In this document: positions 20,761-25,807 of the stretch, one piece after another
Position numbering within the stretch: the stretch's first letter is position 1
How the letters are laid out: every line of letters starts with the position of its first letter
Translations under genes and position numbers: made by a program
Notes under the pieces: model-generated
Database searches by the model: none
What the model was told of the DNA's origin: nothing
The model's input: only the letters and a program-made list of their open reading frames with translations
Source: CAZXFG01 sp964640515
GTDB taxonomy: Bacteria; Patescibacteriota; Patescibacteriia; Magasanikbacterales; GWA2-37-8
Length of the DNA: 25,807 nt
Assembly: GCA_964640515.1 (NCBI GenBank)
Contig: CAZXFG010000005.1
Span: forward strand, 1 to 25,807
Direction: 5' to 3'

Positions 20761-21573
20761 TTATTCACAAGCGGCATCCCCGGTATCGGCGCCGGCTTCC
20801 GCGCCAAAACCAGCGACTAGAGAAGCCGCGCTTAATTGTTGCCCGCATTCTGCCGGAGAATTATTAAAGGCCCCGCAAACAGCTTGCTTGACCGCTTCCG
20901 GCGTTCGGCCGGCTTGGACCTCTGCGCCATTAATCACTAAAGTGGGTGAACCTTGCACTCCGTATAAATCGTTCAAATCAGCATGCACCGGATAAAGCGG
21001 GTAATTTCCGCTCAACCAAGTACTCTTATCTTTATACTTAGTCAAGGTGCCAAATTTACTATTCGCGCCATTGACACAGGCATTCATTTTTCCCTGATCC
21101 ACCCCCGCCGTGGCTAAACATCCTTTGTAATCATCTTTGCCGGTAAAACATTTCAGATAGGAAATAAACTTAGCCGGCTGTTCCATTTCAATACAATATT
21201 GCCTGTTATTTTCCTCAATTTCTTTCAGGCCGTGCATGGCATAAGAAACAAATTTTACGGAAAAATCCGCTTTGTCTTTTAATAATTCCCAAGCCGGCAA
21301 AAAGGCCTTTTCCATCTGCAAGCCATAGGGACAATAGGACATCACGAACAGTTCTACTTTAGGACGATCGGATTTGGGCGCGTTCGTGGCCGGCGCTTCA
21401 ACGCTAGCCGCGATTTCCCCGATTTTATCCGTGGCTGAAACATTGCCTTTTAAAAATATTCCCAACATGATAAAGAATCCCACGGTACAGAGCGCCAACA
21501 CACCGGTAACTAAACCGACGATTAAAGCGTTTCTTGGTTCTAAATTAGCAAAAAAAGATTTTTTTTCTTCCAT
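20761..21573 (-). CDS. Membrane-anchored thioredoxin-fold (DsbA/GILT-like) protein
   Basis: This 270-aa protein has one N-terminal membrane helix (about 16-41) and then a thioredoxin-like domain outside the membrane. The strand and active site region reads VELFVMSYCPYGLQMEKAF, with C81 in a C-P-Y-G sequence: the second cysteine of a C-x-x-C is absent. A cis-proline segment, GVQGSPTLVINGAEV, and extra cysteines (near 126 and in CFTGKDDYKGCL) are present. The C-terminus adds an Ala/Gly-rich tail ending in Cys-Glu. It probably works in extracytoplasmic thiol chemistry, but the missing resolving cysteine makes the reaction uncertain. Confidence 0.8.
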   Translation of the reverse strand: MEEKKSFFANLEPRNALIVGLVTGVLALCTVGFFIMLGIFLKGNVSATDKIGEIAASVEAPATNAPKSDRPKVELFVMSYCPYGLQMEKAFLPAWELLKDKADFSVKFVSYAMHGLKEIEENNRQYCIEMEQPAKFISYLKCFTGKDDYKGCLATAGVDQGKMNACVNGANSKFGTLTKYKDKSTWLSGNYPLYPVHADLNDLYGVQGSPTLVINGAEVQAGRTPEAVKQAVCGAFNNSPAECGQQLSAASLVAGFGAEAGADTGDAACE

Positions 21574-21592
21574 ATATATAATTTAAAAAAAA

Positions 21593-21862
21593 TTACCAAC
21601 GACCGCTGGCGCCGCCTCCGCCTGATGACCCTCCGCCAAAACCGCCGAAACCTCCTCCACCGCCTCCCGGACCGCCCATAAAGAATCCCCCGCCTCTTCC
21701 GCCTCGCCTCATGCCTTCGCCGGCTTTGGTGTGGGACAGCACATAATCAATGCCTAATCCAAGCAAAGCCCCGCCCAACAAGAAACCAACGACCATTGTC
21801 CCAGCGGAAATTACCAAACCGATTATAATCCAATCAAACCGCCAGTCAACGCGCCCGGCCAA
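21593..21862 (-). pseudogene. C-terminal part of the TPM protein, out of frame
   Basis: This frame opens only with a TTG and encodes a membrane segment (IIIGLVISAGTMVVGFLLGG) and a Gly-rich tail ending SSGGGGASGRW. That tail is the usual end of TPM/YgcG-type proteins, whose N-terminal part lies directly upstream in another frame. It is therefore best read as the second half of one gene, displaced by a single-base change near 21823-21840. On its own it has no initiation signal. Confidence 0.75.
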
Positions 21863-22470
21863 ACAGCCGGTGATTTTGCCGCTCGACGGATAAAATAAAT
21901 AATGGCTTCAATAACAAAGAAAAAAAGAAAAGTGCCGAAATAAAAACCGCCTTTGGATGACGATTGGCTGGTTCCAACCGGCGGTATGTACTCGCCTTTG
22001 GTGGCCGTCATAATCGACTCAACCGCCTGGCTGATGCCACCGTCATAATCCTCGGACTTAAAAGCCGGAATTAATACCCGTTCAATAATCATCTTGGATT
22101 CCGCGTCGGTCAAGGCGCCTTCCAAACCATACCCCACTTCTATTCTCACCTCTCGCTCGTTTGGCGCCACTAAAAGCAACACTCCATTATCTTGTTTGGC
22201 CCGGCCGATTTGCCATTCGGCAAATAAATTAACCGCGTAATTTTCAATGGTATCGCCATCTAATGACGATATGGTTACCACGCTGATTTCATTGGACTCT
22301 TGCGCGGCAAAACCGGTTAATTTTTCCTCCAATCGCGCTTTAGCGTCAGCCGATAAAATTCCGGAAAAATCATTTACAAACCCGGCCGGACTGCCCGGAG
22401 ATTGATAAGCTGATACCGGAAAAACCAAAAATAGAGAAACGGCGACAGAGAATAGAATTCTCTTACACAT
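21823..22470 (-). CDS. TPM-domain (YgcG/Psb32-like) protein, N-terminal part before a frame disruption
   Basis: The protein begins with a signal peptide (MCKRILFSVAVSLFLVFPVS, cut after AYQ or so) and a TPM domain: FVNDFSGILSADAKARLEEK, then DNGVLLLVAPNEREVRIEVG and YGLEGALTD. A membrane helix follows (about 175-192), and the frame stops after PGALTGGLIGL. Related proteins continue into a second helix and a glycine-rich tail, found here in another frame. The domain is extracytoplasmic and often linked to membrane maintenance. It starts 2 nt after the lemA stop, and the TPM-LemA pair is a common one. Confidence 0.85.
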   Translation of the reverse strand: MCKRILFSVAVSLFLVFPVSAYQSPGSPAGFVNDFSGILSADAKARLEEKLTGFAAQESNEISVVTISSLDGDTIENYAVNLFAEWQIGRAKQDNGVLLLVAPNEREVRIEVGYGLEGALTDAESKMIIERVLIPAFKSEDYDGGISQAVESIMTATKGEYIPPVGTSQSSSKGGFYFGTFLFFFVIEAIIYFIRRAAKSPAVWPGALTGGLIGL

Positions 22471-22472
22471 AA

Positions 22473-23057
22473 CTAAAATTTAACCTGCGGCACTTGATTA
22501 GCGCCGGTTACCGCTTCAAACAACTCCCTGCTCCCCGGTAAACCGGCCATCCCCACAAACCACTTGCCGGGAATGCCTTTAGCTTTCACATTATATTCAC
22601 GCACCATTTCATTATAGCGCATCCGCTCGGTAGCCACCCGGTTCTCCGTGCCTTCCAACTGGCTCTGCAAAGCCAAGAAATTTTCATTGGATTTCAAATT
22701 GGGATAATTTTCCGCCACCACCAGCAACCTGGACAAAGCTCCTGACAATTCCTGTTGAGCTGACTGATATTGCTTAAAAACGGCCGGATCGCTGATTTTA
22801 CTCATATCCACCTGGCCCACTTTGGACCGAGCTTCGGTTACTCCAAGAAAAATCGTCTGCTCTTGAGCGGCATATCCTTTGACAGTTTCCACTAAATTGG
22901 GAATCAAATCATAACGGCGCTGATACTGATTTTCCACCTGCGCCCAGCTGGTGTTCACGCTCTCGTTCAAACCAATGAATGAATTGTAATAGCCGACTAA
23001 CCATAAAACTACGATAATTATCACGGCCAATATTCCCAACCAAATATATTTTTTCAT
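22473..23057 (-). CDS. lemA: LemA family protein
   Basis: The 194-aa protein has one N-terminal membrane helix (about 5-24) and a long helical domain with the LemA signature VNTSWAQVENQYQRRYDLIP followed by NLVETVKGYA, EARSKV and AENYPNLKSNENF. The terminal ENRVATERMRYNEMVREYN is also typical. LemA proteins form a helical bundle with a short N-terminus outside; their biochemical role is unsettled. The TPM gene follows after 2 nt. Confidence 0.93.
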   Translation of the reverse strand: MKKYIWLGILAVIIIVVLWLVGYYNSFIGLNESVNTSWAQVENQYQRRYDLIPNLVETVKGYAAQEQTIFLGVTEARSKVGQVDMSKISDPAVFKQYQSAQQELSGALSRLLVVAENYPNLKSNENFLALQSQLEGTENRVATERMRYNEMVREYNVKAKGIPGKWFVGMAGLPGSRELFEAVTGANQVPQVKF

Positions 23058-23077
23058 AATCGTAATAAATTAATTAT

Positions 23078-23713
23078 TTATAAAAGTGAATTATAAATTT
23101 GATATAACATGAAAGCGGCGACTTTCCGCCTTTCTAATTTTACCTTATTCTCGCCTTCCGTCAAGTGGATATTTGATTCGCCGGCTATGTCCCACAGGGG
23201 AAACAGTTTATCTTCATCGCGTAAATATTTGGCTCCTAAACTTTTATTGAAATCAACCAAAGAAAAGCAGGTCACCGCGTCGGCTAAATGAAAAAGTTTG
23301 GGCAGATAATAGGCATTGTACCATTTGAAGATATAGGCAAAAAAATCCGGCAATAAAACATCGCGATAATAAGTGATGACAAAAGGGTGTACCGGGTTTT
23401 GCTCTTTCCATTTTTTCAACATTCCTCCGTTTCCCATAAATGGGGCGTGCAAATGCACTACATCGTATTCGGCAAATTGATTGATTATCTCGGCTACCGG
23501 CCGTTCACCCTGATATTTCTTTTCCGGCGCGATGGAAGCCACTTCAAATTTTTCCGCCCGAGTCGGAGCGCTGTATTGCAAAGTTACGGCTTCGGACTTG
23601 ACCGGTTCTTCCACCTCTTCCAGTTTTTCAATTTCCTCGGCCAAAGCAAAGGCCTCCTGTTTAATGTCCTTAAAATATTCAAAGGCCGAGGGAATTATGT
23701 GCATGACGCGCAT
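23078..23713 (-). CDS. Half-size GT4-like glycosyltransferase domain protein
   Basis: The 211-aa protein starts MRVMHIIPSAFEYFKDIKQE and contains YDVVHLHAPFMGNGG, FVITYYRDVLLPDFFAYIF and LADAVTCFSLVDFNKSLGAK. These are features of the N-terminal acceptor-binding Rossmann domain of GT-B (GT4-type) glycosyltransferases. The C-terminal domain that binds the sugar nucleotide (E-x7-E motif) is missing: the protein ends shortly after the linker. It could be a truncated gene, an acceptor-binding subunit or a regulator. It is the last gene of the surface-glycan operon, 26 nt after the DUF2304 gene. Confidence 0.65.
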   Translation of the reverse strand: MRVMHIIPSAFEYFKDIKQEAFALAEEIEKLEEVEEPVKSEAVTLQYSAPTRAEKFEVASIAPEKKYQGERPVAEIINQFAEYDVVHLHAPFMGNGGMLKKWKEQNPVHPFVITYYRDVLLPDFFAYIFKWYNAYYLPKLFHLADAVTCFSLVDFNKSLGAKYLRDEDKLFPLWDIAGESNIHLTEGENKVKLERRKVAAFMLYQIYNSLL

Positions 23714-23739
23714 AAGGAAACAAATAGGAATATGAAATA

Positions 23740-24072
23740 TTACTTTTTATCAGATTCCATTAAAGAAATTTTCCTGGTTAATTTCGTGATATCCCGATTC
23801 ATCCGCTCCTGCTTCACGAGTAAACGAAAAAAAAGAAAAAACAAAACAGCCAGAGAAATATAAATAATCAAATCGGCGCCCCGTCCGATACCCACGGAAT
23901 AAGCGGCTAAATCGGCCAAACGCGGAGACAAGACCGCGGATTCGGCCAACAGCCAAAAAATGATCCAAAAAATCAGCCAGCCCGCTCCGATCTCTTTATT
24001 CCGCCAACGGCCGATTGTTTTGCCTAAAACAAAAATGACGAATAAAGAAAAAAATATTTGGAATAAAATCAT
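23740..24072 (-). CDS. DUF2304 membrane protein
   Basis: This 110-aa protein has three hydrophobic helices: FQIFFSLFVIFVLGKTIGRW (4-23), GWLIFWIIFWLLAESAVLSP and LIIYISLAVLFFLFFRLLVK. The inter-helix segment LADLAAYSVGIGRGADLIIY and the charged coiled tail QERMNRDITKLTRKISLME match DUF2304. Members typically sit next to a DPM-type GT2 gene, as here (3 nt downstream of it), and may form a complex with that enzyme. Confidence 0.85.
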   Translation of the reverse strand: MILFQIFFSLFVIFVLGKTIGRWRNKEIGAGWLIFWIIFWLLAESAVLSPRLADLAAYSVGIGRGADLIIYISLAVLFFLFFRLLVKQERMNRDITKLTRKISLMESDKK

Positions 24073-24075
24073 ATT

Positions 24076-24738
24076 TTATTTTATAAACCTGCCAAATAAT
24101 AAATCGCGTAAAATTTTCATTCCCCCGTCCATCCCCTGCCCGTACTCATCATAGGCGAAACCGACCGGATGCTCGGCGTATCTTAAATTATATTTTTTAA
24201 TTTGCGCCGGTATCTCCGAATTATGAGCCATGCCGTCCTGGGCGATGATAATTTGTTCCGCCGCCCGGCGAGACAAAATTCGAAAACCATTGTGCGCGTC
24301 AGTCAATTTCAACCCGCTGAAAATGTTATTAAAAAACCGCGCCAACGGCAAGATAAAAAATTTTTTGGTCCAGGGAATACCCGTCGCTCTTCCCAAAAAA
24401 CGAGAGCCCAAAACAACATCGAGATTTTCTTGCCGCATTTTTTCTATGGCGCCTCCTATATCACCGGCGTTCATCTGCTCATCGGCGTCAAAATGCGCGA
24501 TTAATCGCGCTCCTCGCGCCAAAGCAAACTCATTGCCGGTTTGCAAAGCCGCGCCCTGACCGCGGTTCACCTCGTGGCGCAAAACCGAAGCGCCTGATTT
24601 TTTAGCTTCAACATAAGTATCATCGCTGGAGCCGTCATCCACGATCACCACATTTTCATATCCATGTTGAAAAAGGTCGCGAATGACGCGACCGATTTTC
24701 TTTGCTTCATTATAAGCCGGAACAACGATAAAAACCAT
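24076..24738 (-). CDS. Family 2 glycosyltransferase, polyprenyl-phosphate mannose/glucose synthase type
   Basis: The 220-aa GT-A enzyme has VVPAYNEAKKIGRVI, DDGSSDDT (34-41), NRGQGAALQTGNEFA and the metal motif DADEQ (84-88), followed by GSRFLG and DAHNGFRILSR. This is the DPM1 pattern, transferring a sugar from GDP/UDP-sugar to polyprenyl phosphate. There are no membrane helices of its own, so the DUF2304 partner may provide membrane contact. It starts 2 nt after the decarboxylase-like gene. Confidence 0.9.
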   Translation of the reverse strand: MVFIVVPAYNEAKKIGRVIRDLFQHGYENVVIVDDGSSDDTYVEAKKSGASVLRHEVNRGQGAALQTGNEFALARGARLIAHFDADEQMNAGDIGGAIEKMRQENLDVVLGSRFLGRATGIPWTKKFFILPLARFFNNIFSGLKLTDAHNGFRILSRRAAEQIIIAQDGMAHNSEIPAQIKKYNLRYAEHPVGFAYDEYGQGMDGGMKILRDLLFGRFIK

Positions 24739-24740
24739 AG

Positions 24741-25763
24741 TTATTCATTACGATTCAAAGCCATGATATCTTTATTCGCCTGCACATAATCAATGGTTTT
24801 ATCCAAACCATCCTCCAAACGCACCAAAGGCATCCAATCCAGCCGATCGCGCGCGTAACTTAAATCAGGCGCGCCTTTTTTAGTTAAAAATAATAACGGC
24901 GGTTGAAATACCACCTTGGACTGGGAGCCGGTCATTTTGATAATCATCTCGGCCACTTCCACCATGCGGATGATTTCATCACCGCCCAAATTCACTATTT
25001 TCACTTCCGGATCAGAAGCCATCAAACGCGCCAGACCATCCACGACATCGGTCGCGTAACAAAGCGAGGTGGAAAAAGTTTCATCGCCGTAAACCACGAG
25101 ATCTCGTCCGGCAATGGCATTGATAATAAAATCCGGAATGAGTTGTTCGTCAAAAATCTTCATGTGCGGGCCATAGGTGGTAAAAACACGCGCGATTTTA
25201 CCGTCCAGACCATAAACCTGGCGATAAGTTTCCACGCAAGTTTCAGAAAAACGCTTGCCTTCATCATAACACGCGCGCGGAGAAAGATGATTAAAAATTC
25301 CCAAATCATCTTCCTTAAAAATATTTTTCTTCTTGGTTGGTTCGCCGTAAACCACGGAACTGGAAGCAAACACATATTTGGCGCGGAACTTCACGGCCAA
25401 ATCCAAGGTGTTGATGGTGGCCACGGAATTGGCGCGCAAGGAGTCCATTTTTTGTTTTTCAAATTCCTTGGGGCTGGTGGGGCAAGCCAAATGATAAACC
25501 TCTTGAATCCCCTGGAATTTCACTTTAAATTTATCCAATTCCGGGAACTGAACCAAATCCAACGGTTTGGTAACATCATAATTAATAAACTCAAAATCCG
25601 GATATTGCAAAAGATGATTTATGTTCTGCGCACTGGAATTAGAAAAATTATCCATGCAAATCACCTTGGCCTCCTTGAGCAAGCGCTCGCATAAATGAGA
25701 GCCCAAAAAACCCGCGCCTCCGGTAACCAGCACATTCTTTTTTTCAAAAATAGGGGTGTCCAT
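24741..25763 (-). CDS. UDP-glucuronate decarboxylase-like SDR (UXS type)
   Basis: The ATG at 25761-25763 gives 340 aa; a TTG four codons upstream also extends the frame but is less likely. The NAD-binding motif VTGGAGFLGSHL lies near residues 13-24, followed by CMDNFSNSS. The active site shows FASSSVVYGEP and SPRACYDEGKRFSE, the Y-D-E-G-K-R form typical of UDP-glucuronate decarboxylases that yield UDP-xylose. Other SDR epimerases have Y-x-x-x-K with different neighbours. It heads the glycan operon of four genes. The product name is by family pattern; substrate is not proved. Confidence 0.85.
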   Translation of the reverse strand: MDTPIFEKKNVLVTGGAGFLGSHLCERLLKEAKVICMDNFSNSSAQNINHLLQYPDFEFINYDVTKPLDLVQFPELDKFKVKFQGIQEVYHLACPTSPKEFEKQKMDSLRANSVATINTLDLAVKFRAKYVFASSSVVYGEPTKKKNIFKEDDLGIFNHLSPRACYDEGKRFSETCVETYRQVYGLDGKIARVFTTYGPHMKIFDEQLIPDFIINAIAGRDLVVYGDETFSTSLCYATDVVDGLARLMASDPEVKIVNLGGDEIIRMVEVAEMIIKMTGSQSKVVFQPPLLFLTKKGAPDLSYARDRLDWMPLVRLEDGLDKTIDYVQANKDIMALNRNE

Positions 25764-25807
25764 AAAACTAAACAATTAAGTATTCTAAGACATATATGTT
25801 TGGTATT

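Noticed and set aside
21823..21862. Programmed ribosomal frameshift in the TPM gene
   Set aside because: I see no slippery heptamer, internal SD or downstream structure at the junction; an indel is simpler.
24903..25694. A 263-aa plus-strand frame
   Set aside because: It is rich in His/Phe/Ile and lies exactly opposite the UXS-type gene, whose motifs fix the true strand.
1..25807. CRISPR array, rRNA, tRNA, integrase or transposase genes
   Set aside because: I found no regularly spaced repeats, no rRNA or tRNA signatures and no recombinase motifs in the window.

Overview
This window reads as a two-gap scaffold from a small-genome bacterium of the Patescibacteria (CPR) type. The evidence is the compact gene set, very short intergenic spaces, a membrane-anchored Clp-like ATPase in one operon with a WecA-like transferase, DUF2304 and DPM-type glycosyltransferases, a minimal mraZ-rsmH-ftsL cluster, and native genes that almost never carry a Shine-Dalgarno (SD) sequence. 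TGA is used as a stop (recJ and the WecA-like gene), so the SR1/Gracilibacteria recoded TGA is excluded. Finer taxonomy is inference. Two runs of exactly 100 N (2450-2549, 10295-10394) are scaffold gaps; each interrupts a gene.

Layout. 1-450: C-terminal end of an acyltransferase, a tiny basic ORF and a repeat. 461-2037: trmB and rplU on the minus strand. 2550-11188: a long minus-strand block reading mraZ, rsmH, ftsL-like, a small membrane protein, a membrane-anchored Clp/Hsp100 relative, a 691-aa unknown, a WecA/TagO-type transferase and a DUF192 protein. 11189-11857: an intergenic island with two convergent mini-genes and much RNA structure. 11858-13228: a beta-CASP ribonuclease-like protein. 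13410-20369: a plus-strand run with an unknown membrane protein, murJ, lepA, two small membrane proteins, recJ and a coupled unknown. 20425-25763: minus-strand genes for YtxH-like, DsbA-like, frame-disrupted TPM and LemA proteins, then a surface-glycan operon (UDP-glucuronate decarboxylase-like, DPM-like GT2, DUF2304, half-size GT4-like).

Most of the recognisable genes concern the envelope (lipid-linked glycan synthesis, MurJ flipping, the mraZ cluster, sugar-nucleotide synthesis) or translation and RNA metabolism (TrmB, RsmH, bL21, LepA, the beta-CASP RNase).

The most unusual layer is intergenic. (1) Four tiny GC-rich genes (1211-1453, 2105-2356, 11386-11487 and minus-strand 11693-11794) each have their own promoter-like sequence and a strong SD, unlike the SD-less genes around them, and are followed by long interrupted hairpins. 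(2) Two copies of a branched palindromic element (3033-3126 and 9854-9956) share a conserved core, have unrelated but self-complementary outer stems, and show a compensatory base-pair change. (3) Several GTCAT-flanked dispersed repeats sit next to, or inside, gene starts and leaders. (4) The Clp-like ATPase lacks both pore-loop tyrosines and key residues of its first ATPase ring.
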